Assembly (NCBI GenBank): GCA_025934255.1 | Contig: JAICYJ010000012.1 | Location: 1-62,723 of the forward strand | Direction: 5' to 3' | Source of the DNA: Thermoleophilia bacterium | GTDB lineage: Bacteria; Actinomycetota; Thermoleophilia; Gaiellales; JAICJC01 | DNA: 62,723 nucleotides | Part shown: positions 52,359-60,956 of the stretch, one piece after another | How positions within the stretch are numbered: position 1 is the first letter of the stretch | How the letters are laid out: each line of letters starts with the position of its first letter | Notes under the pieces: model-generated | What the model was told of the DNA's origin: nothing | Database searches by the model: none | The model's input: only the letters and a program-made list of their open reading frames with translations | Translations under genes and position numbers: made by a program

Positions 52359-53003
52359 GTGTCCGACTGGGCGATCCTGAGCGCACTCGGCGACGATGAG
52401 GCGCGCGGAGTGCTGACGTCGGCGCGGCGGCGCACGTTCAAGCGCGGCGAGGTCGTCTTCCACCGCGACGACCCGGCCGACACGCTGCATCTGGTCAGCA
52501 GCGGGTGCCTGGCGGTGCGGGTGGTCACCCCGCTGGGAAGCGTCGCCACACTGCAGCTGGTGGGGCCGGGCGAGTGCTTTGGCGAGCTGGCGCTGCTGGG
52601 CGGGGCGCAGGTACGCAGCGCCAAGGTCGAGGCGATCTCGGCCAGCGAGACGTACGCGCTGTCCCGCACCGACCTCGACCGCCTGCGTGCGCAGCACCGG
52701 GAGATCGACGTGTTCCTGGTGGAGCTGCTCGGGCAGCGTGTCGCCGAGCTGACCGAGCGCCTGGTCGAGGCGCTCTACACGCCGGCACCGCGGCGCGTCC
52801 GCCTGATGCTGGACGGGCTCGCCGAGCGGTACCGCGAACCCTCCGGACGGGCCACGATCCCGCTCACGCAGGACGACCTGGCCGGGCTGGCCGGCACCTC
52901 GCGGCTGACGGTGAACCGCGTGCTGCACGAGCTGCAGCGCGCCGGCCATGTCGAGATCGGCCGTGGCCGCGTGACGGTGCTGGCAGCCGGCGCCGAGCGG
53001 TGA
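52359..53003 (+). CDS. Crp/Fnr-family transcription regulator
   Basis: 214 aa. N-terminal cNMP-binding-like beta-roll (1-115, with FGELALLGG), dimer helix (about 118-140), then Crp-type HTH (LTQDDLAGLAGTSRLTVNRVL). It has no cluster-forming Cys set of Fnr. In the recognition helix Crp's Arg-Glu...Arg becomes Arg-Leu...Arg. The start is GTG 52359, with AAGGGG 7 bases upstream; GTG 52353 and ATG 52326 are possible but the latter sits inside the operator. It probably controls itself and the two small secreted proteins. Confidence 0.88.
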   Translation: MSDWAILSALGDDEARGVLTSARRRTFKRGEVVFHRDDPADTLHLVSSGCLAVRVVTPLGSVATLQLVGPGECFGELALLGGAQVRSAKVEAISASETYALSRTDLDRLRAQHREIDVFLVELLGQRVAELTERLVEALYTPAPRRVRLMLDGLAERYREPSGRATIPLTQDDLAGLAGTSRLTVNRVLHELQRAGHVEIGRGRVTVLAAGAER

Positions 53004-53014
53004 CCGGGCGCGCA

Positions 53015-53020
53015 TAGACT
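53015..53020 (+). promoter_or_regulatory. Putative -10 of SIS-domain gene (leaderless)
   Basis: TAGACT, 7 bases before the ATG at 53028. Confidence 0.45.
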
Positions 53021-53027
53021 GCGCCGC

Positions 53028-54101
53028 ATGACCGACGACTGGCACACCGAGGACTTCCCGGAGCTGCGCCCGCACCCGCCCTGGGTGATGCAGGAGATGA
53101 TCGAGGCCCAGCCCGCCCTGCTCGAGCAGATCGCAACCACGAGCGACACGGCGCCGCTGGCGCTGCTGCTGAAGGTGGACGGCCCCCTGACGGTGGCCGG
53201 CTGCGGCACCAGCGAGCACGCGGCGCTGGCCGCGGCGGAGATCCTGACCGAGGCCGGCACGCCGGCCGGATCACGGCAGGCGTACGAGGCGGCACTCGAC
53301 CCACAGCAGGGCGGGGCCGTGCTCGGCATCTCCCACGAGGGCGGCACCTGGGCCACGATCGAGGCGCTCGAGGCGGCCCGCCGCGCCGGATCAGGCACCG
53401 CCCTGATCACCGCCCGGGGCGAGAGCCAGGCCACCGAGCAGGCCGATGCCGTGCTGGTCACGCCCATGGTCGACCGCAGCTGGTGCCACACGGTCGGCTA
53501 CACGTCGCCGATCGCCGCCACCCTGGCCCTGGCCGCGACGCCGTCGCCCGGCGTCGTCGAGGCGCTGGTCGCCTCGGGAGTCGGCGACCGCGCCTCCGTC
53601 ACGGCCGTGGCCGACGCCCTGAACGGCTGCGACCACCTGATCGTGGTCGGGTCGGGCGCCGACCGCATCGCGGCCCGCGAGCTGACCCTGAAGATCGAGG
53701 AGGCGGCCCACATCCCGACCGCGATGCGGGATCTCGAGACGTTCCTGCACGGCCACCTGCCGGCCTGCGACGAGCGCACCGGGCTGGTGCTGATCGAGCA
53801 CGACCGACGGCGCTCGGGCCCCCGCCGCGAGCTCGGCCAGATGGTGCTGCAGGCGTCGGCGCGGGTGGGTGTGCGCTGCGCCGTGATCGGCCGCCAGGCA
53901 CCCGACCCGGGCATGGCCGCCGCCGGGTACGTGGCCACGCCGGTCGCGGATGCGCTTCCGGCCGCGGCAGAGGCGCTGCTGGCGACGGCGCCCGCCGTGC
54001 AGTGGCTGGCGCACGAGCTGGCGGTGGCACGCGGCGTCAACCCCGACCTGATCCGGCGCGAGCAGGAGGCGTACCGCGAGGCGGCCAGGTTCCGTGGGTA
54101 G
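53028..54101 (+). CDS. Double SIS-domain sugar-phosphate isomerase/deaminase-like protein
   Basis: 357 aa with two SIS domains in the GlmS-isomerase/AgaS/FrlB manner: first with AGCGTSEHAALA (about 59-70), second with VVGSGADRIAARELTLKIEEA (about 205-225), ending VARGVNPDLIRREQEAYREA. It has no glutaminase domain. Probably a deglycase or amino-sugar phosphate isomerase. The next gene, a class I amidotransferase, overlaps its end by eight bases. Confidence 0.88.
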   Translation: MTDDWHTEDFPELRPHPPWVMQEMIEAQPALLEQIATTSDTAPLALLLKVDGPLTVAGCGTSEHAALAAAEILTEAGTPAGSRQAYEAALDPQQGGAVLGISHEGGTWATIEALEAARRAGSGTALITARGESQATEQADAVLVTPMVDRSWCHTVGYTSPIAATLALAATPSPGVVEALVASGVGDRASVTAVADALNGCDHLIVVGSGADRIAARELTLKIEEAAHIPTAMRDLETFLHGHLPACDERTGLVLIEHDRRRSGPRRELGQMVLQASARVGVRCAVIGRQAPDPGMAAAGYVATPVADALPAAAEALLATAPAVQWLAHELAVARGVNPDLIRREQEAYREAARFRG

Positions 54102-54804
54102 GGCGCTGCACATCCAGAACGAGTCGACCGACCCCGCCGGCCTGTTCGTGGAGGCGCTCGAGCAGCAGGGGTTCAGCGTCGACACGCTGCACCCCTACGC
54201 CGGGGACGAGCTGCCCGCGACGCTGGACGGGGTCGACGCCCTGGTCGCGGGCGGCGGCCTGGTCGACACGCACCAGGCCGGCGAGCACCCCTGGCTGGCG
54301 CGGGAGATCGAGCTGGTGCGCGAGGCGCTCGAGCGGCGCACGCCGTACATGGGCCTGTGCCTGGGCGCACAGGTGCTGACCGAGGCCGCAGGCGGCACCG
54401 TCTACCGGTGCGAGCCCCACGAGATCGGCTGGCACGAGGTGGAGCTGACGCCGGCCGCTGCGGGCGATGCCCTGTTCGACGGGCTGCCGCAGCGGTTCCA
54501 GGCGATGCAGTGGCACTACTACGCCTGTCGTCCCGGCAACGGCGCCGTCGAGCTGATGACCAACCCGGTCTCGCTGCAGGCGCTGCGCGTCGGTGACGCC
54601 GCATGGGGCACCCAGTTCCACATCGAGGTGACACGCCCGGTGCTGCTGACCTGGCTGGACATGGGCGGCGACGACCTGGCCGCGAACGGCTATCCCCGCG
54701 ACCGGTTCCTCGAGTCGCTCGATGAGCACCTGGAGACGCACCAGCGGGTGGGCCGCACGCTGGCCGAACGCTTCGCCCGGTTCGCTACGCGGCCAGCAGG
54801 CTGA
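54094..54804 (+). CDS. Class I glutamine amidotransferase-like protein
   Basis: 236 aa, GATase type 1. Nucleophile C89 in MGLCLGAQVL and His-Glu pair in QFHIEV (about 175). Overall like the stand-alone GMP-synthase-like amidotransferases. GTG 54094 starts inside the SIS gene. It ends convergently, overlapping the GST-like gene by 20 bases. Pairing with SIS suggests it acts in the same pathway, perhaps on a glutamyl or amino sugar compound. Confidence 0.85.
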   Translation: MGRALHIQNESTDPAGLFVEALEQQGFSVDTLHPYAGDELPATLDGVDALVAGGGLVDTHQAGEHPWLAREIELVREALERRTPYMGLCLGAQVLTEAAGGTVYRCEPHEIGWHEVELTPAAAGDALFDGLPQRFQAMQWHYYACRPGNGAVELMTNPVSLQALRVGDAAWGTQFHIEVTRPVLLTWLDMGGDDLAANGYPRDRFLESLDEHLETHQRVGRTLAERFARFATRPAG

Positions 54805-55357
54805 GCTCGGCCGCGTACTCGGGCCGCCCGGCCAGGCGGTCACACCAGGCGGCGATCGCCGGGTACTGACCGATGTCGACTCCGACCCGGTACAGGCGCG
54901 TGATCCAGGGCCACACGCCGGGCTCGGCCAGCGTGTAGCTGTCGCCGACCAGGTAGTCGCTGTGCTCGAGCTGTGACGACATCCACCGGAGCTCGCCATG
55001 CAGCGCCTCGATCGCCCCGTCCTCTTCCCTGCGGGCGGCGTAGAACGCGTCGGAGAGATCCTCGAACCGCCGCAGCACCATTCGCACGCGGGCGCGCTGG
55101 GCCGGATCGGACGGCATCATCGCCGGCTCCGGGTGCGTCTCGTCGAGGAAGTCGTTGAGCGCCTCGGACTCCCACAGCACCTGTCCGTCCACGTCCAGGA
55201 CGGGCACCCGGTTGCGCGGATTCAGCTCGCGCAGCCAGGCCGGCTTGTCGGGCAGGTCGACCTGCACCAGGTCGTACTCGATGCCCTTGCCGTTCAGCAC
55301 CAAACGCGTGCGCACGCAGTACGGGCAGATGTCGGCTGAGTAGAGAGTGATTGACAT
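54785..55357 (-). CDS. Glutathione S-transferase-like protein
   Basis: 190 aa. Thioredoxin-like N-terminal domain with CPYC (11-14) and the cis-Pro/SES-like WESEALNDFLDE, then an all-helical C-terminal domain. Actinobacteria of this kind usually lack glutathione, so the thiol cofactor may be another; the CPYC site suggests a glutaredoxin-like oxidoreductase. ATG 55357 has a TAGAGT eight bases upstream. Confidence 0.86.
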   Translation of the reverse strand: MSITLYSADICPYCVRTRLVLNGKGIEYDLVQVDLPDKPAWLRELNPRNRVPVLDVDGQVLWESEALNDFLDETHPEPAMMPSDPAQRARVRMVLRRFEDLSDAFYAARREEDGAIEALHGELRWMSSQLEHSDYLVGDSYTLAEPGVWPWITRLYRVGVDIGQYPAIAAWCDRLAGRPEYAAELSLLAA

Positions 55358-55413
55358 CGCAACGAACTCTAGCCCAAGACCTGGGCCCCCGCTAGATGGC
55401 TCAATCATCGCGG

Positions 55414-55419
55414 TATGGT
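55414..55419 (+). promoter_or_regulatory. Putative -10 of cupin/TPR gene (leaderless)
   Basis: TATGGT, 6 bases before the GTG at 55426. Confidence 0.45.
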
Positions 55420-55425
55420 GCGGAC

Positions 55426-56076
55426 GTGACCGACGGCTATCAGGTGCTCGCGATCAGCGACGTGCCGTCCCTGGCGGTGGTGAACGGAACCCTGCAGTGG
55501 CGCCCGCTGCGCCGCACGCTCGGGGTGCGCGCCTTCGGCATCAACGCCTACACCGCGGCCAACGCCGGCGACGACGTGGTCGAGGAGCACACCGAGACGC
55601 AGCTCGGACACGAGGAGATCTACCTGGTGCTGACCGGCCGGGCGACCTTCACGGTGGACGGCCAGACCAGCGACGTCCCCGCCGGCTCCCTCGTGTACCT
55701 GGCCGATCCGGCGCTGAAGCGGCAGGCGGTGGCGGCGGAGCCGAACACGACCGTGCTCGCGATCGGCGGAAAGCCGGGCGAGGCCTTCACGCCCTCGGCG
55801 TGGGAGCATTACTTCGCGGCCGACGCGGTCGCGAAGGGCGGAGATCTGGATGAGGCCTACGACCTGCTCATGACCGGCCTTGCCGAGTACCCTGGCAACT
55901 CGTCGATCCTCTACAACGCGGCGTGCTACCGCGCGCTTGCCGGCCGCGGCGACGAGGCGATCGAGCTGCTGTCGCAGGCCTTCGCCGGCGACCCGGACGC
56001 GGTGCGCAACTGGTCGGCCGGCGACAGCGACCTCGACTCGATCCGCGACCGGCCGGACTGGCCGGTCACCGGCTAG
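55426..56076 (+). CDS. Cupin-domain protein with C-terminal TPR-like helices
   Basis: 216 aa. Cupin-2 barrel (about 40-110) with EEHTETQLGHEEIYLVLTGRATF and DVPAGSLVYL; the metal ligands are His/Glu in the first motif. Residues 125-195 form TPR-like helices (EAYDLLMTGLAEYPGNSSILYNAACY). Function unknown; the fusion suggests a binding partner. It ends convergently, overlapping lutC by four bases. Confidence 0.8.
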   Translation: MTDGYQVLAISDVPSLAVVNGTLQWRPLRRTLGVRAFGINAYTAANAGDDVVEEHTETQLGHEEIYLVLTGRATFTVDGQTSDVPAGSLVYLADPALKRQAVAAEPNTTVLAIGGKPGEAFTPSAWEHYFAADAVAKGGDLDEAYDLLMTGLAEYPGNSSILYNAACYRALAGRGDEAIELLSQAFAGDPDAVRNWSAGDSDLDSIRDRPDWPVTG

Positions 56077-56699
56077 CTGAGCTGGCCGGCGATCACGATC
56101 TCCAGCCGGCGGGGGCCGTGCACGCCCTCGACTCGCGACAGCTCGATGTCGGAGGTGGCGGACGGCCCCGAGATTAGCGTCAGCGGGGCGCGGCGACGCC
56201 GTACCGACGGTTCCACCCGCTGGAAGGCCTCGCTGACCGAGGCACACACGAGCTCGGCCGGGACGACGCAGATGTGCAGGTCGGGCACCAGCGTCAGCGC
56301 GCGGATGCCCTGACCGGGCCCGCCGTCCAGCACGATGGTGCCGGTCTCCGCGATGGCGGCGGCGCAGCCGGTGAGCACGCCGTCCACCCGATCGAGCGCC
56401 GAGACCGTCGCATCGGCGGTCGTTTCCACGCCGTGTGGTCGCCAGGCTTGCGGCAGATCCTGCGGCACCGCCAGGCGGCGGGCACCGTGCGCAGCGCAGA
56501 TCTCGGCGGCCAGCGCGGCCACGCCGGTCAGACCGACTCGGTGCACAGCCGCGCGGTACTCGCCCGCACGCTCTGCGAACAGCGCCACCGGGTCGGCCGG
56601 TGCGGGCGGCGTCGGCAGCAGCACGGCCGCGGCCGGCTGCGGCCGGTCGGTGAGGGCCGCACGGACGCGGCCAAGCAGGACATCACGGGCGTCGCTCAT
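56073..56699 (-). CDS. lutC: LUD-domain protein, LutC
   Basis: 208 aa, single LUD domain as in LutC/YkgG, part of the iron-sulfur L-lactate oxidation complex. Features ETGTIVLDGGPGQGIRALTLVPDLHICVV are typical. ATG 56699 overlaps lutB by 17 bases. Last gene of the operon. Confidence 0.9.
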   Translation of the reverse strand: MSDARDVLLGRVRAALTDRPQPAAAVLLPTPPAPADPVALFAERAGEYRAAVHRVGLTGVAALAAEICAAHGARRLAVPQDLPQAWRPHGVETTADATVSALDRVDGVLTGCAAAIAETGTIVLDGGPGQGIRALTLVPDLHICVVPAELVCASVSEAFQRVEPSVRRRRAPLTLISGPSATSDIELSRVEGVHGPRRLEIVIAGQLS

Positions 56700-58059
56700 G
56701 CCACCACTCCCGGAAGCTCTGCGGGGCCACGGCGGGCAGGTCGCGCCCGGCCGTCCACGCCCTCATCGGGCCGGCACCGGCCACGCGCGCGGGCAGCACC
56801 CGCGCCAGCCGCTGCGCCCGCCGGTAGCGGCCGGCGTCTGCGAACAGCCAGGCCAGCGTCCGCATCGCCCGCCGTTCGGCCCCGCGCTTGGGCGTCAGGC
56901 CGCGCAGATGCACCAGCACGCGCGGGATGTCGATCTTGACCGGGCACACCTCGTAGCAGGCACCGCACAGGCTGGAGGCGTACGGCAGGCTGGCGGCCGC
57001 GCCGATGCCCTCCAGCTGCGGCGTCAAGATCGCCCCGATCGGGCCCGGGTAGATCGATCCGTAGGCGTGGCCGCCGGTGCGCTCGTAGACCGGGCACACG
57101 TTCAGGCATGCCGAGCAGCGGATGCAGTGCAGCGCCTCGCGTCCGTCCGGGTCGCGCAGCACGTCGCTGCGGCCGTTGTCCAACAGGACGACGTGCATCT
57201 CGCCGGGGCCGTCGCCGGGCGTGACGCCGGTCCAGAGCGAGGTGTAGGGGTTCATGCGCTCGCCGGTGGAGCTGCGCGGGAGCAGCTGCATGAACACGGC
57301 CAGGTGCTCGAAGCGGGGCAGCAGCTTCTCGATCCCGACCACGCTGATCAGCACCTCCGGGAGCGTGGTGCACATGCGGCCGTTTCCCTCCGACTCGAGC
57401 ACGACCAGGGTGCCGGTCTCGGCGATCGCGAAGTTGGCGCCGCTGATGCCGATGCGTGCGCGCAGGAAGCGCTCGCGCAGGTGGATGCGGGCCGCCTCGG
57501 CCAGCGCGGCCGGATCGTCCGACAGGTCGGCGGGGCCGATCGTGCGCCGCAGCAGGTCGCGGATCTCGCTGCGGTTGCGGTGGATGGCCGGCACCAGGAT
57601 GTGCGACGACCAGTCGCCGTCGAGCTGCAGGATCAGCTCCGCGAAGTCGGTCTCGAGCGCGTCCACCCCGCGCGCGGCAAGCGCGTCGTTGAGCCCGATC
57701 TCGTCGGTCGTGAGCGACTTCACCTTGACCACCTCGTGCTCGCCGTGCCCGGCGACGATTCCCGCGACCAGGTCGTTGGCAGCGTCCGCGTCGGGCGCCC
57801 AGTGCACGGTGGCACCGGCATCTGTGGCGGCCCGCTCGAACTCAACGAGGTAGGTGTCCAGGTTGGCCATCACGTCGCGCTTGATCGCCGCGCCGGCCTC
57901 GCGCAGCTGCTGCCAGTTGTCCAGCTCGTCGACGACCGCCGCCCGCTTGGCGCGGATCGTGCGGGTGGCGTGACCGAGGTTCCGCCGCAGCTGCGTGTTT
58001 CGCAGCTCCACGTGCGCCGCCTGCGGGAAGGTGGCGCCGCCGCGCCGGGCGCTGCTCAC
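56683..58059 (-). CDS. lutB: LutB-type iron-sulfur LUD protein
   Basis: 458 aa. LUD domain (about 70-290), then two 4Fe-4S motifs CIRCSACLNVCPVYERTGGH and CGACYEVCPVKIDIP, and a C-terminal helical part. Transfers electrons in lactate oxidation. GTG 58059 overlaps the lutA stop by four bases (GTGA). The upstream long in-frame extension covers lutA in antisense frame and is rejected. Confidence 0.92.
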   Translation of the reverse strand: MSSARRGGATFPQAAHVELRNTQLRRNLGHATRTIRAKRAAVVDELDNWQQLREAGAAIKRDVMANLDTYLVEFERAATDAGATVHWAPDADAANDLVAGIVAGHGEHEVVKVKSLTTDEIGLNDALAARGVDALETDFAELILQLDGDWSSHILVPAIHRNRSEIRDLLRRTIGPADLSDDPAALAEAARIHLRERFLRARIGISGANFAIAETGTLVVLESEGNGRMCTTLPEVLISVVGIEKLLPRFEHLAVFMQLLPRSSTGERMNPYTSLWTGVTPGDGPGEMHVVLLDNGRSDVLRDPDGREALHCIRCSACLNVCPVYERTGGHAYGSIYPGPIGAILTPQLEGIGAAASLPYASSLCGACYEVCPVKIDIPRVLVHLRGLTPKRGAERRAMRTLAWLFADAGRYRRAQRLARVLPARVAGAGPMRAWTAGRDLPAVAPQSFREWWHERRP

Positions 58060-58727
58060 GTCGCCGCCAGGATCTCGGCGAGGTGCACCGTGCGCACCGG
58101 CGAGCCGCGCCGGGACAGGCCGCCGCCGATCTGCATCAGGCAGGAGTTGTCGACGGCGGTGACGGCCTCGGCGCCGCTGCGCTCGATGGCAGACAGCTTG
58201 TCGTCGAGCATCGCCATCGACACCTCCGCGTTCTTGACGGCGAAGGTGCCGCCGAAGCCGCAGCACTGATCGGCCTCGTCGATCTCGACCAGATCCAGGC
58301 CCTCGACGGCGGCCAGCAGCCGGCCGGGCCCGTCCCCCACCCGCAGCGCGCGCAGCGAGTGACAGGTGGGGTGATAGGCGACGCGTGCCCGGTAGCGGGC
58401 GCCGACGTCCTCGACCCCGAGCACGCCGGTCAAGAACTGCGACAGCTCGTGCACCGGCAGGCCGGGGGCGTGCTCCAGCACGTGACCGGCGCACGAGGCG
58501 GACGGCGTCACGATCGCCTCGGCTCCGTCGAACACCCACCGCATCCGCGCCGCCAGCTCCAGGCCCTCGTCGCGGTAGCCGCTGTTCATGTGCATCTGCC
58601 CGCAGCAGGTCTGCTCCGGGCGGAACTCGACGTCGTGTCCGAGCCGCTCCAGCAGCTCCACCATCGCCCTGCCGGTCTGCGGGAACAGGGTGTCGTTGAA
58701 ACAGGTGATGAAGACCGAAACTTTCAC
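58056..58727 (-). CDS. lutA: LutA-type CCG-domain protein
   Basis: 223 aa. Two CCG domains with QTCCGQMHMNSGY (about 40) and DQCCGFGGTFAVKNAEVS (about 150), each binding part of an iron-sulfur or noncubane cluster. It is the probable catalytic or interface subunit of the LutABC lactate system. GTG start, 18 bases after the glutamine-synthetase-like gene. Confidence 0.93.
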   Translation of the reverse strand: MKVSVFITCFNDTLFPQTGRAMVELLERLGHDVEFRPEQTCCGQMHMNSGYRDEGLELAARMRWVFDGAEAIVTPSASCAGHVLEHAPGLPVHELSQFLTGVLGVEDVGARYRARVAYHPTCHSLRALRVGDGPGRLLAAVEGLDLVEIDEADQCCGFGGTFAVKNAEVSMAMLDDKLSAIERSGAEAVTAVDNSCLMQIGGGLSRRGSPVRTVHLAEILAAT

Positions 58728-58745
58728 GGCCCGGTCACACCGCGG

Positions 58746-60080
58746 TCAGTAGATCTCGACGTACTCGTTGCGTTCCCAGTCGGTGACGTGATCGTCGAAG
58801 CGGGACAGCTCGTAGCGCCGCATCACGCCGTAGGCAGTGACGAAGTCCTCGCCCAGGGCGCCGGCGATCCGCTCGTCCGCCTCGAGCGCCTCCAGCGACT
58901 CGCGCACCGATGTCGGCAGCTTCGTCCGCGACTCGTCCTCCTCGGCCGGCGGGTGCGCGGCCGGCTCGAGCTCGAGGCCGTCCTCGATCCCGTTCAGCCC
59001 GGCCGCGAGGATCGCCGCTCCCACCAGGTATGGGTTCGACAGGCCGGTGGGAGCGCGGTGCTCGATGTGCCGCGACTCGGTGGTGCCGCCCTTGATCCGG
59101 ATCAGGGCCGAGCGGTCCTCCAGCCCCCACGACACGTTGGTGGGGCTGAACGTGTGCGTGCGGCGGCGCTTCATGCAGTTCACCGTCGGAGCGAGCAGCG
59201 CATAGGTGGAAGCCGCGTGGCGCAGGTTGCCGGCGATGAAGCTGCGGCAGGCGGCCGAGATCCCGGCCGCGTCCGACTCATCGCCGAACGCGTTGCCGCC
59301 ATCGGCGACATTCAGCAGGGACACGTGCGTGTGCAGGCCCGACCCGGCCGAGTCCGCGAACGGCTTGCTCATGAACGTGGCCGTGTAGCCGTGCAGGTGG
59401 GCGAGCTCCTTGACCGCGTTCTTGAACGAGAAGCAGCGGTCGGGGCCGCCCATGCCGCGCAGCGGCAGGCACGGCAGCTCCCACTGCGACCCGGCGTACT
59501 CGCAGTTGGCCGTGATCACCTCGAGGCCGTAGGCGTTCAGCTGCTCGACCAGCTCCTGGATGAACGGCACGTACGTGTTCCGCGTGACGTTGAAGATGTG
59601 GTAGCCCTCGAACAGCAGCTCCTGATCGGCGGTCAGCAGGTAGAACTCCGGCTCGTACCCGATCAGCGGCTCGTAGCCGAGCGCACGGGCGCGCTCCAGC
59701 TGCTTGCGCCAGACCCGCCGCGGCAGCGCCTCGAGCGGGGTGCCGTCGGCCCACGTGGAGTCGCAGATCCAGCGCGCCGTGGCCTCGCGCCAGGGCACCA
59801 CCGCCGCCGTCTCCAGATCGGGCAACAGCAGCTGGTCGCCGTAGGCGACCTCCTCGTGATAGAGCGTCCCACCCACGACATCCGACCTGCTGTCCAGGAC
59901 GGCAACGCCGCCGTACATGTTCAGGCCGGACTCGGCGTAGCCGTAGGCCCGCTCGATCGGCACCATCTTGGCCCGGCTGGTGCCATGCATGTCGGGCAGC
60001 TCGAACCGCACGAAGCGGATCCCCTGGGCGCGCCATCCATCGAGCACCTGGGCGGCGCCGGTCGTGGTGTCAGTGGCCAC
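58746..60080 (-). CDS. Glutamine-synthetase-like ligase (GlnA3-type)
   Basis: 444 aa. GS beta-grasp and catalytic domains with the metal-binding GYEPEFYLL (ExE) and GSGLHTHVSL, NPYLVGAAILAAGLNG. It is shorter and more divergent than GlnA1 and lacks its adenylylation Tyr context; relatives ligate glutamate to amines such as putrescine or ethanolamine. GTG 60080 has AAGGAGGGG upstream. It lies in an operon with an unknown protein and lutABC, next to a PucR-type regulator, which points to nitrogen or amine use. Confidence 0.88.
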   Translation of the reverse strand: MATDTTTGAAQVLDGWRAQGIRFVRFELPDMHGTSRAKMVPIERAYGYAESGLNMYGGVAVLDSRSDVVGGTLYHEEVAYGDQLLLPDLETAAVVPWREATARWICDSTWADGTPLEALPRRVWRKQLERARALGYEPLIGYEPEFYLLTADQELLFEGYHIFNVTRNTYVPFIQELVEQLNAYGLEVITANCEYAGSQWELPCLPLRGMGGPDRCFSFKNAVKELAHLHGYTATFMSKPFADSAGSGLHTHVSLLNVADGGNAFGDESDAAGISAACRSFIAGNLRHAASTYALLAPTVNCMKRRRTHTFSPTNVSWGLEDRSALIRIKGGTTESRHIEHRAPTGLSNPYLVGAAILAAGLNGIEDGLELEPAAHPPAEEDESRTKLPTSVRESLEALEADERIAGALGEDFVTAYGVMRRYELSRFDDHVTDWERNEYVEIY

Positions 60081-60101
60081 CTATCCCCTCCTTCCCCACG
60101 C

Positions 60102-60884
60102 TCACCCTGAAGGGGGCTCGGGGGTTCCGTTGTCCCAATGGCGAACCTGCAACCCGCGCGCCGCCAGCTCGCGCTCGAGCCCGTCGGCTCGACCAGCATC
60201 GCACACGCAGAGCACGCCGCCCTGGCGTCCGTCGTCGCGGCGAAGCGCGGCGGCGAACCGCGACGCCGGCTGCAGGTGGACGCCGCCGCCCAGCGCCGGG
60301 TACGTGTCACGGACGGTGACGACGGCGCCGCCGCGCCCGCGCTGAACGGCCACCGGATTGACGAAGTGGCCGACCGACCAGTCGGCCGCCGGGCCGTCGT
60401 CGGCGCCGGTGTCGAGGTGGCGCTGCACCTGCCCGCGATCCGCGGACGCGCCCCACAGCGGGCCGGTGTCGACGTTCGCGATCAGCGGCATCTGCGCGTC
60501 CAGCGAGACCAGGTCGGCCACTGTCTCGGCCGACCACGGGCCGGCCACCGGCACCGCCGCCAGGCGGCCGCCCGACAGGCGCTCGATCGCGATCGCAAGC
60601 CCCCGCCCCGAGGTGCCGGACTCGGCCCTCGGTGCGAGCGGCAGGCGGAGCCGGTAGTCCAGCCGCGACTCGACGCCCGCAAGCGGCGGTGGCTCGCCGC
60701 CCTCCGGCAGCAGCGTGCCCGACTCCAGCGCCACCAGATCCTGGTCGACCCCGTCCAGGCCGGCCGCGGTCAGCACCAGCGCCCCCCAGAACGCGCCGCA
60801 CAGGTTGTCCTTCTGCGGCATCAGCCCGCGGTGCAGCTCGGCGGTACGCTCGGCCCAGTCGGTGACGACGGTCGTGCTGCTCAC
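60102..60884 (-). CDS. Conserved hypothetical protein upstream of the GS-like gene
   Basis: 260 aa. Begins MSSTTVVTDWAERTAELHRG with MPQKDNLCGAFWGALVL and a CGAFWGAL Cys; includes NVDTGPLWGAS, HFVNPVAVQRG and VLCVCDAGRADGLERELAA. I think it matches an actinobacterial DUF family found beside GS-like genes (DUF6885-type) but cannot confirm that here. GTG start, 6 bases after TAGTCT. First gene of the GS-LutABC operon. Confidence 0.75.
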   Translation of the reverse strand: MSSTTVVTDWAERTAELHRGLMPQKDNLCGAFWGALVLTAAGLDGVDQDLVALESGTLLPEGGEPPPLAGVESRLDYRLRLPLAPRAESGTSGRGLAIAIERLSGGRLAAVPVAGPWSAETVADLVSLDAQMPLIANVDTGPLWGASADRGQVQRHLDTGADDGPAADWSVGHFVNPVAVQRGRGGAVVTVRDTYPALGGGVHLQPASRFAAALRRDDGRQGGVLCVCDAGRADGLERELAARGLQVRHWDNGTPEPPSG

Positions 60885-60890
60885 GGGGCG

Positions 60891-60896
60891 AGACTA
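60891..60896 (-). promoter_or_regulatory. Putative -10 of GS-like/lut operon (leaderless)
   Basis: TAGTCT on the minus strand, 6 bases before the GTG at 60884. Confidence 0.5.
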
Positions 60897-60915
60897 TCGG
60901 AATCGCCCCCGATCC

Positions 60916-60940
60916 GCCTGTGTTCAGGGTGCACACAGGC
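60916..60940. promoter_or_regulatory. Inverted repeat between divergent promoters, candidate PucR-type operator
   Basis: GCCTGTGT, 9 bases, ACACAGGC: perfect 8-bp arms. It lies between the two divergent -10 elements, at about -35 to -50 of the operon and upstream of the regulator's own -10. Confidence 0.6.
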
Positions 60941-60944
60941 GCGA

Positions 60945-60950
60945 TATGCT
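60945..60950 (+). promoter_or_regulatory. Putative -10 of PucR-type regulator (leaderless)
   Basis: TATGCT, 6 bases before the ATG at 60957. Confidence 0.5.
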
Positions 60951-60956
60951 CGCGCA

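Noticed and set aside
58060..58539. N-terminal extension of lutB
   Set aside because: It overlaps lutA in a shadow frame; GTG 58059 overlapping the lutA stop gives the usual LutB length.
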